NCBI GenBank assembly: GCA_015039465.1
Contig: MU130064.1
Coordinates: 19,011-35,003 of the forward strand
Reading direction: 5' to 3'
Length of the DNA stretch: 15,993 nt
Source: Phlegmacium glaucopus
Lineage: Eukaryota; Basidiomycota; Agaricomycetes; Agaricales; Cortinariaceae
Positions within the stretch are counted from its first letter, which is position 1; every line of letters starts with the position of its first letter. This document shows, in pieces, positions 1 through 7,469 of the stretch. A program made the translations under genes and the position numbers. The notes below the pieces were generated by a model. That model was given only the letters and a program-made list of their open reading frames with translations. It had not been told where the DNA came from and made no database searches.

Positions 1-245
1 GAGGCAGACGGCACAGACGGATAAGACTCTTCCGTGTGTGCCTGAGTGAAAATCCAACCTCTTAGGAGGCAAAGACTTGTCTAATTGAGGGTGCCTCATA
101 GATGTGTGACTCCTGTCTGGAGACAGCGAACGGCGACGTAAGCCACGAGAGGAGGAGGGATTTGGGGCCCTTCGTTGAGGAACGGAAGGGCTGGCAACTG
201 ATCGTCGATCAGACTAGCAGAATGCATAGTGAGATGAGATGACAT
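1..245. other. Edge region without a recognisable gene
   Basis: No gene is recognised here. On the reverse strand an open frame runs from the minisatellite down to a stop at 96, and its last part (about 96-235) reads SLIDDQLPALPFLNEG and then a proline-rich stretch. This is more protein-like than the repeat-derived part, so it may be the tail of a degraded gene lying downstream of the gag-like gene. A short palindrome, CTGATCGTCGATCAG, lies near 199-213. Nothing else is supportable. Confidence 0.3.
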
Positions 246-427
246 GGCATGCGTGGGGCAAGAGGAAGGCGTGCGTGGTGCAACAAGGAGGCGTGCGCGA
301 TGCAACAAGACGGCGTGCACAATGCAACGAGGGGGGCGTGCACGATGCAACAACAAGGAGGCGTGCGTGATGCAACAAGGAGGCGTGCGTGATGCAACAA
401 GGAGGCGTGCGCGATGCAACAAGAGGT
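246..427. repeat. 22-bp minisatellite, about eight units
   Basis: Tandem units begin at 246, 268, 290, 312, 335, 360, 382 and 404. The core is GGCGTGCGTGATGCAACAAG plus GA. Spacing is 22 bp except for one 23-bp and one 25-bp interval; the latter has an extra CAA. Units differ mainly at the base after GCGTGC and by TGC(A/G)TG variants; the three units from 360 are nearly identical. Because 22 is not a multiple of three, every frame cycles through the same unit, which explains several overlapping open frames here (for example 244-429 forward and 96-452 reverse). I treat none of these as genes. The array lies just beyond the 3' end of the reverse-strand gag-like gene. Confidence 0.9.
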
Positions 428-489
428 GATATATTATATGGAAGGGGAACAAAAGAGGATTGCTTTTTAGTCATGAATGTTGGGGAAAG

Positions 490-1398
490 TCAAGATGGAG
501 GACGTACCCGATAATCCCTTTCATTGTCTTTGAGGCGACGGTCTTCCCAGTAGACTCGTTCGCGAGTTTTTCGTACTACCTCCTCATTTATACGGGAGAG
601 GTTGTAAGCCCCACGAGGGGAAGAAATGGCAAGATGCCAGAGCCTGCGTTGCTCCGCTTGGTAAACAATGAGAGGCTTTTGATCGATGGGATCCCTGGAT
701 GATCGGAGCTCGTGAATCTGGAGATTGCCCCAGAATTTGGCTAACATCGAGACCCGGTCTTGTGGCCAATCGGCCTCCTCCATGGCGACGATCATTCTAG
801 GGGCTGCCTGGCAGAAGTCCTCCCAAGAGATATCTTTATCGTCTAGAACTCCCGTCGCATCTCTGGTGGAAGCAGACGGAACCCAGGAAGTGGAGCCGTC
901 AGGACGACGCAGCATGACCATAGCTTCGTCGTCAGTGGTATTGGAACCTCGTAATGCGTCGTCTAAACCGGCATTAGTGTAGTACCATAACTCAACGTAA
1001 AGGCCCTTATCCATCTTCCTAATTGCGTAATTGGAAGCGATGACTGGCGCTATGGTGGGAACGTCTCGGTCTGGAATAGGGGTATATTTCATTTTATTTT
1101 TCTTCATCTCCTCCTTGCGAGTAGATTCTGCTTCGATGATCTCCTCCTGAGCCCTCTGGAGGTCTGCATCTGACTGCAACTGACGATGTTCTGTGAGAGC
1201 GACCTCGTCAGCATCATTCTGCTGCTGCCATTTGATTCTATCAGCCTGGTTACCGGCGTTCCAGATGTCCTTTAGGAACTGGATCGCCTGATCTTCGGTG
1301 GTAGTGGGGTTAATGAAAGGTGCTCGTGCTGCCGCGAAAACGGCAGAGGCGAAGTCAGGGCATTCTAAAAGACTGGGGTCGCACTGTATTCTAGGCAT
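490..1398 (-). CDS. Gag-like protein of a basidiomycete retroelement-associated family
   Basis: This is a single uninterrupted 302-aa frame starting MPRIQCDPSLLECPDF and ending YRVRPPS. It has an N-terminal region with AARAPFINP, then a charged, probably coiled-coil stretch rich in E, K, Q and D (about residues 50-105, ending KKNKMKYTPIPDR). A conserved-looking core follows: NYAIRKMDKGLYVELWYYTN (about 125-145), DDKDISWEDFCQAAPRM (about 185-205), FWGNLQIHELRSSRDP and YQAEQRRLWHLAI. I recognise this pattern from multicopy hypothetical proteins of Agaricomycetes that tend to lie beside reverse transcriptase or tyrosine recombinase genes, so a Gag-like role in a Ngaro/DIRS-type element is an inference. 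No pol, RNase H or recombinase gene is visible downstream (toward position 1). Either the element is truncated, or its other genes lie outside the window, or the gene is solitary. It has no introns, unlike its neighbours, and no CCHC zinc knuckle. The start is the first ATG of the frame, with AT-rich DNA directly upstream. Confidence 0.75.
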   Translation of the reverse strand: MPRIQCDPSLLECPDFASAVFAAARAPFINPTTTEDQAIQFLKDIWNAGNQADRIKWQQQNDADEVALTEHRQLQSDADLQRAQEEIIEAESTRKEEMKKNKMKYTPIPDRDVPTIAPVIASNYAIRKMDKGLYVELWYYTNAGLDDALRGSNTTDDEAMVMLRRPDGSTSWVPSASTRDATGVLDDKDISWEDFCQAAPRMIVAMEEADWPQDRVSMLAKFWGNLQIHELRSSRDPIDQKPLIVYQAEQRRLWHLAISSPRGAYNLSRINEEVVRKTRERVYWEDRRLKDNERDYRVRPPS

Positions 1399-1638
1399 TA
1401 TCTCTGAAATACTTTTGATTTATATTAAATAAATGCTTTGTAGATTTATCTGTAGTTGTGGACAAAAAGAAAGAGAGAGCTGCTCTGATGTCGAGCAGTG
1501 AAGTCTAACGCGAGGTTGTTGTGGTGGTGACGAAGAAAAGGTAGTCACGTCACAACTTAGATCTTCGCGTAGACAAGATTCTATGTTCGCACTCCTTCCT
1601 CGTGTTCTCTTAGAATAAAATATCTGCGTCTGGCTAAG
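1399..1638. other. Spacer upstream of the gag-like gene and downstream of 7TM gene 1
   Basis: No coding frame is convincing. The reverse strand just upstream of the gag-like ATG is AT-rich (TTTATTTAATATAAATC near 1408-1432) and could hold its core promoter. The rest is unique in the window. It ends at 1639, where the 16-nt sequence shared by the 3' flanks of all three 7TM genes begins. Confidence 0.4.
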
Positions 1639-1716
1639 TCTTTCCCACGCTTGACCATATTTCTTACGCGTTCATGTGCCATATCCACGAGATTTAGTTA
1701 TAGCTATTTTATGTGA

Positions 1717-3539
1717 TCATCTATCTACCATCTGGATTTCGTCACTTATTCGAATACCAATATCATCGTCTCTATTCACAATATCGACATCTCCCGTTTC
1801 CGGATTTGGACCGATATCCGCAAAGCGCAAACTCCTGACGCTCAATTCTATCATGGATTCCTGGTCGTGGAACGACAATCCCATGGAGACGCGCACCAAG
1901 ATGATTGTAGGTGTTATGCCCTAGTGATGCCAAAGTTCAGTTCTGAACTGACTCACTGAACCTGAACTGACTGAACTGAACTGAACTGAACTGAAAAGTT
2001 CAGTTCAGTTCAGGCATATGGAGAATTGGCAGTTCATCCAGTTCGAACTGAACTGAACTGCTGAACTGATAGGTCCTCGAAGGATGAGAAATTCCTATAT
2101 ATTGATCCATGTTTCCTGGAAATTGGTTCTTTGGTGATGTACAAATGATTTGGAAGTCCTTTTGGGAGTAAAACAATGATTGAGCAAGGAGATAATGACC
2201 ATATGATGTGATTATGTTATATATTAGCATTATCCATTTTGGAACATAAATACAAATCAGTGGTGTTATATATTCTCAAGGGGTCCTGAGATCATACTGA
2301 GTAGAAATTGGGTGCCTAAGGCCTAAGGATGGTCCTTGGACGATGGAATTTCCAATAATAAGTAAAATATAGAATTTATAACAGTTCTTCAGTTCAGTTC
2401 AGCTCAAACCGGTTCTTTAACAGTTCAGTTCAGTTCAGGAAAAACTTAGTCAGTTCAGTTCTCAGTTCAGCAAAAAATGCTGCTGAACTGAACTGAACTG
2501 AACTTTGGCATCACTATTATGCCCTAGACAGACTCATGGTATCAGTAAAATAAGAAGCAAAGACTGATGTTGTAATCACATTGAGCATTTGGTGGGTACG
2601 AACGATGACATCATAAGCTTCAGTAGTGTCTGTCGGCACAACGCCAACCACGAGTCGAGCCAATTGGATTGAAAACAACATCATGCCAGATTCAATTAGC
2701 ACGAATATAACAGTCAGAATCTTGCTCCCGCCAGTGACGCGCAAAGTTTGGTCATCCGACTCCGCGGATTTAACTTGACGGTACACAATGAAGATCTTCC
2801 ACACGATCAAGCCTGTCACCAGAGCATTCACCGTCATGGACATGGCGACACTTGCCACAGTAAGCCAATATCCCAAGCCAAGTTGCAAAACTTGGCTTGA
2901 TACAATGTACTGGGAGCCGCTAGCCGCTAGCCACATAGCTAGGGACGACGAATTGAAATTGGCCAGTCAAATAAGATAGGTTGACTGACCTAAGAATACA
3001 AATGCCAAGATTGAAGGAAGGATCACGACACGGATATTGCAACCCCACACAATCCAGCAACGGTAGATCTTTAAGATTTCCATGAATAAATAAATGTTGG
3101 GGATAAGTAGTTTATACATACTAGGATAAATTGGGCTATGAAATCACAGCAACCTGATACTATGCCTTGAATAAAAGATATGTGGAGGGATACCGTTGGA
3201 TTCTGCAAAACAGAAAGAGTAAAAAAGATGGTTATTGTTACCGATGAAATTGGTACTAACTGAAACCACTAATAAACCTATATCAACCACAACGTTGACA
3301 ACAGAGAGCATATATAGAGCACACAGAGCATAGAAAATGACATTTCTCTTGTTGGTGCCTTTGTTCGATGTCCAGTGGTCTTGTAAATATATGGCGAATA
3401 TGCCAGAATATGCTCCTGGGACAGGTTAATATTATACTTCTTTAGCAGCTGCTGTGAAAGTTGTAGAAAATATCTTACCGTACAGAAAGCCTTCGAGACA
3501 TAACCCAATAATGTAAAATTCGTCAAAACTTAGCTTCAT
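1717..3539 (-). CDS. 7TM membrane protein, paralogue 1, carrying a transposon at its last splice junction
   Basis: Reverse-strand gene of six exons, inferred from splice signals and two paralogues: 3479-3539, 3261-3415, 3122-3202, 2990-3068, 2580-2938 and 1717-1920. Coding length 939 nt (312 aa), no internal stop. Introns 1-4 are 63, 58, 53 and 51 nt; intron 5 was 56 nt (2524-2579) before the insertion. The protein starts MKLSFDEFYIIGLCLEGFLY. Likely membrane segments follow: exon 1-2 junction (FAIYL); FYALCALYMLSVVNVVVDI; exon 3 into IYRCWIVWG; IRVV...FLAMWLAASG; VASVAMSMTVNALVTGLIVW; ILTVIFVLIESGMMLFSIQL; and HQMLN joined to GITPTIILVRVSM. An acidic C-terminal tail with GDVDIVNRDDD ends MVDR. 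This topology and the YRCWIVWG motif match a large basidiomycete 7TM family of unknown function; a receptor role is only conjecture. The full model requires splicing from the donor at 2579 to the transposon-made acceptor at 1921-1922. Use of the old acceptor (2524-2525) adds 18 residues, GIIVMPKFSSVQFSSIFC, then stops, losing half of the last membrane segment and the tail (263 aa). Exon 2 is one codon shorter than in the paralogues. Confidence 0.75.
1922..2516. mobile_element. Non-autonomous hAT-type transposon (MITE), 595 bp
   Basis: The element starts TAGTGATGCCAAAGTTCAG and ends with its exact reverse complement; the terminal inverted repeats are perfect over 22 bp (1922-1943 and 2495-2516). 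It is flanked by an 8-bp direct repeat TTATGCCC (1914-1921 and 2517-2524). Paralogue 3 has a single TTATACCC at the same point, so the empty site is known. An 8-bp target duplication and a terminus fitting the hAT consensus YARNG (TAGTG) place it in the hAT superfamily. Inside each end lie many subterminal copies of the pentanucleotide TGAAC/GTTCA in both orientations (about 1936-2070 and 2387-2506), the usual arrangement for transposase binding sites. The middle is AT-rich with no transposase frame. The undecayed ends and identical target duplications suggest a fairly recent insertion. Confidence 0.92.
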
Positions 3540-3592
3540 GACTTCGTGTCTGTTGCAATGACCTATTGCATCTCTGACCCTTCCTTTATATG
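3540..3592 (-). promoter_or_regulatory. Core promoter of 7TM gene 1
   Basis: The reverse strand carries TATAAAGG (TATAAA at 3585-3590) ending 46 nt upstream of the ATG. The region between reads GGGTCAGAGATGCAATAGG, then TCATTGCAACAGACACGAAG. TATA position and intervening sequence are closely matched upstream of gene 2, which supports a functional or recently functional promoter. TGCAATAGGTCATTGCA is an imperfect palindrome that could be a binding site, but this is conjecture. Confidence 0.55.
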
Positions 3593-4490
3593 AGAGTGCA
3601 GCATCTAGATCTATTACAGTGACTGAGATAAAAGCTTGAAGTCCATGACGATCTTAACAAGCTGTCGCTGTCATAATCATGATCCGATTTTTGATCAGGT
3701 AGAATTGCATCGCCATGTATACATGCTAACTAGTTTGAGGAGAAGATGGTTATGCAACTTGTCTTATTTTGGGTAACCGAGTTTTCCAAGGTAAACCTGG
3801 CCTCAGACTAGCTTCCACCATTGAAACCTGTCACCAAAAAGATGATCATAGTGAATACCATGAGATACTCTGATGGCAAGTGAGCTACTGGCTCCCTGTT
3901 TTTGACATAAACTCACCTCTGTTAGATTTCAACACCGAGTTACAACTCGAATCATAAAAACGATAGATTCAACAAACGGAACCTAAATTGCTCGTTGATG
4001 CTGTTGGAGTAACGCCCATACTGTACTTGATGAACATTTAGATGTGATGAAGGAGGCCTAATCCTGTTGATATAGTAGCACAGAAGACGACAAGGTTGTT
4101 TCATTGGATCTAGTAGATGAAAGGTGAGGTCTTGGCTCGTTTTCTTTTATTTTCGACATCGGCCTCACCTCTATTCAATGGATTCGGACAACGTCGAATC
4201 TACGGTAGGTTTTAAATATCGCTTTACTGACGATTAACACCTGATTAACACTGTCATCTCGACTCCATCTTGATGAAGCTTTGGATGCGATGAAAGAGGC
4301 CTAATCTGTTGATATAGTGGCACAGATGAGGACACCGTCGACACTTTGTCGACACGGTTGTTTCATTGGATCTAGTAGACGAAGGGTGAGTTATTGACTC
4401 GTTTTTTTTCTTTTATTTTCGACATCAGCTCACCTCTATTCAATGGATTCGAACAACGTCGAATCTAGGATATGTTTGAAATATCACTTA
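3541..4490. repeat. Duplicated block A upstream of 7TM gene 1
   Basis: This block aligns in the same orientation with 10979-11680 upstream of gene 2. Examples of shared text are ACTTCGTGTCTGTTG at the gene-proximal end, TTTTCCAAGGTAA.CCTGGC (3782 and 11180), and ATTCAACAAACGGAACCTAA (near 3967) versus ATTCAACCAACGGAACCTAA (near 11394). The copies differ by many substitutions and small indels; copy 1 has an additional internal tandem unit. No convincing gene is seen. The gene-plus-spacer unit was evidently duplicated as one segment. Confidence 0.8.
4028..4487. repeat. Two diverged tandem units of about 240-260 bp
   Basis: Unit 1 (about 4028-4240) and unit 2 (about 4271-4487) share, in order, TTGATGAA, GAGGCCTAATC, TGTTGATATAGT, TTTCATTGGATCTAGTAGA, CTTTTATTTTCGACATC, CTCACCTCTATTCAATGGAT and ACAACGTCGAATCTA. 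A single copy occurs near 11455-11650 in the gene 2 block. An older, weaker relative may begin near 3888 (GTGAGCTACTGGCTC against GTGAGGTCTTGGCTC). The tandem doubling therefore arose in, or was lost from, one copy after the segmental duplication. No gene is evident. Confidence 0.7.
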
Positions 4491-4494
4491 CACC

Positions 4495-5340
4495 TGATCA
4501 ACCGCTACCATCTCGACCCCATCAATATGGGAAGATGAACAATGCTGAATAGATGCTGCAGACGACGATGAAAGGTTGTTATCGATTGTTGCTTTGAGCT
4601 GGAATGACCCTTCCATAAGCTCGAACACCTTTAGAAAACCTTTTATGACTTGGTATATGATAAGGGAGCATAACAGAATCAAGGGTAAATGCTGAAGACA
4701 ATGTGTTGACTCAATTGAGTATTCGAAGAAGAAATCTGAAGACAATATCTAATAAGTTCATATGGCTGTCTTGTTATGTGCAAAATTCAAACACACGGTG
4801 GGTCTACGAATAAACGCAGTAAGTTGCTGTATTATGTGTTAATGTGCGTTTGAACTAACCTTTCGTTTTGGATCCTCTGGGTATATGTAGCGCACAGTCG
4901 TCTTGCAAGTATGAGCTGAAGAATGGTCTGAGTGTGATAGGAGACGTCCTATTTGTATGGGAGAGGGTCGTTCTCAGCGGTGAGATGATATAGGGCGGTG
5001 AGGAGGGGATATTAGGTTAAGTACCTTTGGACCTGCATCACTGGCAAGCTACGCTCTTATTCTTCGCAGCCAACGTTCACCTCCATTCACCGTAAGACCC
5101 CACTTTCCTCTTCGATTTATTCCACAAGCCGACAAGGTCACGCCTGCAACCCCAGGCCCTGAATATACCTATGATTAATCTGAGGGGCGAATGAGGTGTT
5201 AAAAACAAATTGGACGTGGTGACCAGTTTGCCAGATATATTTAGACACCACCAACAACGGAGATTCAGTACTAGTAGTGGGATGGGGGACCAAGTGCTCA
5301 AATTTGACTGAGGCGATCACATGATCGCTGGTCTGAACTG
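4495..5340 (-). pseudogene. Duplicated block B with remnants of an unidentified reverse-strand gene
   Basis: The block is repeated at 13235-14160, and part of it again at 11675-11765. Three short stretches keep the same reading sense between copies. The first is TVRYIYPE...KRK, then a GTTAGT donor (about 4856-4900), an intron of roughly 55 nt and an exon reading DPPCV before a stop. The second is a hydrophobic piece, LLCSLIIYQVIKG (about 4630-4675). The third is SSSAASIQHCSSSHIDGVEM (about 4500-4570), found in three places in the window. A further piece near 5160-5330 contains TSFAPQINHRYIQGLGLQ before a stop. No single frame joins these parts, and the copies carry different frameshifts and stops, so I treat it as a decayed gene or repeat of unknown family. 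Calling it coding at all is an inference. Confidence 0.35.
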
Positions 5341-5734
5341 TCTGCAATGGTCAATCGATCCTTATATCCTCTCGCGCTTACGGAAACATGAAACCTTTAT
5401 CAAGCTCACGCTGGCGTAGCTGCCATTCATACTCCCATCGCCAACGGTCCTGGTCACAGTCCAGCTCCCCCCAAAAGCCCATGGTCCCATCTGTGAAAGA
5501 TCACCGTCATGCTCTCCCGGATACCCTGATATCAGTCCAGACTCGACCTTAAATTACTAAAGGCTCAGGTCCACTGGCAAGGATGTCACTCGGTTCTGTT
5601 GCACGAGGCGATTTTAGTCAAAAAATTACGGTCCTCGGTTTAGGGTGTGGTCACGGTTCAACTCAAGGACCTCATCAATACTAGGGTATATTCATTATTG
5701 TTTTTCATTTATTCATGTCCTAAGGCCTTTCTAT
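5341..5734. other. Spacer before the HAMP pseudogene
   Basis: This stretch has no second copy in the window and no long frame. It could be a degraded upstream part of the histidine-kinase pseudogene, but I could not recognise any homology in it. A small inverted repeat (GCGATCA-CA-TGATCGC) lies just before it at 5313-5328. Confidence 0.3.
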
Positions 5735-7245
5735 ATGGACAGATTAGGACAATTTGCAAAGGAAGCCACTCGTGTATCTCAAGAAGTCGGAACTGAAGGG
5801 TACGTATTGATTAATCAAGCGACATCTGTCTTATCGCGCTGAACAGAAAACTTGGCGGACAAGCTCTCATTCTCAACGTCGAAGGCACATGGCGAGAATT
5901 CACAGCGGTAGTCAACTATTGGCAGCAAATACAACATCCCTAGTTCGCAACTTACTCGTTATACATCTATACTCTCCGCTAACCATTTTATTGTCCACTA
6001 GGTACGATCTATAGTGAAAGTGACCAAGGCATTCGCACTGGGAGATCTGAGTAAACAAATTGAAGTGGATGCTCGCGGTGAAATTCTAGATCTCAAGAAT
6101 ACTGTCAACGTTGGTTAGATTCGCTCTGGTCATATTTTCTCTGGACGCGGACTGATCGTTTTGTCAGATTACGAGCGCTGGCGGCGGAAGTCACTCGAGT
6201 CACTTTAGAACTTGGAAGTCAAAGCAAACTAGGAGACCAAGCACATGTACTGGACGTGGAAGCGGTATCCTTCGAGGGTGAAATGTGAACATTGAAAGGT
6301 ATCTTTTCTTCTTGACTGGATTATGGACTCGTATTCCAACTATCAAGCTTTGTAGGAACCGTCAATTCCATGGTGGATCAGTTGTCAGCATTTTCTTCTG
6401 AAGTGACGAGTGTAGCACTGGGAGTCGGAACGCAGGGTATATTGGGAGGTCAGGCAAGAGTCGAAGTGTGCAGGGAACCTGGGCTGATTTGACCAGGAAC
6501 GTCAGCGTATGTCACTTCATTCCTTTTTTTTTCCTTTTCATTTCATGATGATCTTTGACAGAAAATTTGACTGATCAAGTGCGATCCATCTCAGAAGAAG
6601 TTACGACAGCCGTTGCCCTGGGTGACCTTGGCGAGCTCGTCAATGTTGATGTTCGAGGAGAGATGCTTGACTTGAAGATGACTGCCAACTCCATGGTCGC
6701 TCAGCTGAGCACATTGGCTAACGAAGTCGCTCGAGTCAGTTTGGACGTTAGAACGGAAGGTATCTTGGGTGGACATGCGTTTGTACCTGATGTTCAGGGA
6801 ATGTGGAAAATTGGTGATTTCCCGGTTCTCTTTTTCCTAATAACCTGATCTTGAGCGAATGATCTTTTCAGGTCCTTACTGATAATTTCAATCTCATGGC
6901 CATGGATTTGACCAATAAAGTGCGTTCAATCGCAGAAGTGACCAAAGCCGTTGCTGGTGGTGCTTTGACGAAGGTGATTGAAGTTGATGTCCGTGGAGAG
7001 ATCTTGGAATGACAGGGAATTTGACTGTCTTCGCTGATGAAGTCACTCGTGTGGCTAGAGAAGTCGGGACGGAAGGTCGGTTGGGTGGTCAGGCCAGAGT
7101 CACGAATGTTGGTGGAAGGATTTGACGGATAATATCAACGTGATGGCTAACAACGTATGTTTTTCTTCGTTTGTTGTTAAAAGGCTGATTTACATTCTTT
7201 TTTTCAGTTGTTGTTACAAGTGCGAACCATAACCGTTTTAGCATA
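5735..7245 (+). pseudogene. Decayed poly-HAMP region of a group III hybrid histidine kinase (Nik1/Os-1 type)
   Basis: At least five diverged HAMP-repeat remnants follow one another on the forward strand. Hallmarks are FAKEATRVSQEVGTEG (about 5755-5800), KLGGQALILNVEGTW (about 5848-5895), [16 protein letters not shown] then [15 protein letters not shown] (6002-6112), AAEVTRVTLELGSQSKLG (about 6185), [20 protein letters not shown] (about 6365), NLTDQVRSISEEVTTAVALG and VDVRGEMLDLKM (6562-6690), NEVARVSLDV (6718), [19 protein letters not shown] (about 6907), [18 protein letters not shown] (about 7036) and QVRTI (about 7220). This order fits the HAMP array of fungal group III kinases, cytosolic osmostress and fungicide sensors acting through a phosphorelay to the HOG pathway. 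Introns persist, for example GTACGT...ACAG at 5800-5846, so it is a DNA-level copy, not a retrocopy. Breaks include in-frame TGA at 6286-6288 and 7010-7012, frameshifts near 6468 and 7115, and deletions that fuse repeats near 6265 and 7012. No kinase, ATPase or receiver domain is present. Confidence 0.88.
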
Positions 7246-7469
7246 TACTCTATGCGGCACGACATCCGGTTTCGACTTCTAGACCAGGATTCGATAGGGT
7301 TGGTTATAAAGCACTAGTCTCGTCCAAGGGAAGATTATAATACTGGATAATTAAATATACACCACTGTTAAGAAGTTTGCAAGAGATGATCTGGGATAAG
7401 TATTCGGAGGTATATTATCACAGGAGCGTTGTCTTCCCCGCTCTCTGCTCCCGACTCCAAGAAGGATGA
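7246..7469. other. Spacer after the HAMP pseudogene
   Basis: After the last recognisable HAMP codons the sequence has no second copy in the window and no recognisable gene. It separates the kinase remnant from block C. Confidence 0.3.

Noticed and set aside
246..427. CRISPR-like appearance of regularly spaced short repeats
   Set aside because: Units are directly adjacent with no unique spacers, and the host is a eukaryote.
96..474. Several overlapping open frames (118, 86, 63 and 61 aa) over the minisatellite
   Set aside because: They are translations of a 22-bp repeat in rotating frames on both strands, so openness follows from the repeat lacking stops rather than from selection.
2000..2230. 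76-aa reverse frame inside the transposon
   Set aside because: It runs through the GTTCA subterminal repeats and the AT-rich core, has no transposase-like features and no recognisable domain.
1922..2516. Possibility that the TGAAC arrays are a simple satellite rather than part of a transposon
   Set aside because: The perfect 22-bp inverted termini, the exact 8-bp target duplication and the empty site in the paralogue define a discrete insertion.
4440..4475. GTTCGAATCC on the reverse strand, resembling a tRNA B box
   Set aside because: No matching T-arm, acceptor stem or A box can be folded around it, and the tandem copy at about 4180 has GTCCGAATCC, so it is not a conserved tRNA.
7270..7330. 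TATCGAATCC and neighbouring sequence considered as a tRNA gene
   Set aside because: The arms flanking the loop are not complementary and no cloverleaf is possible.
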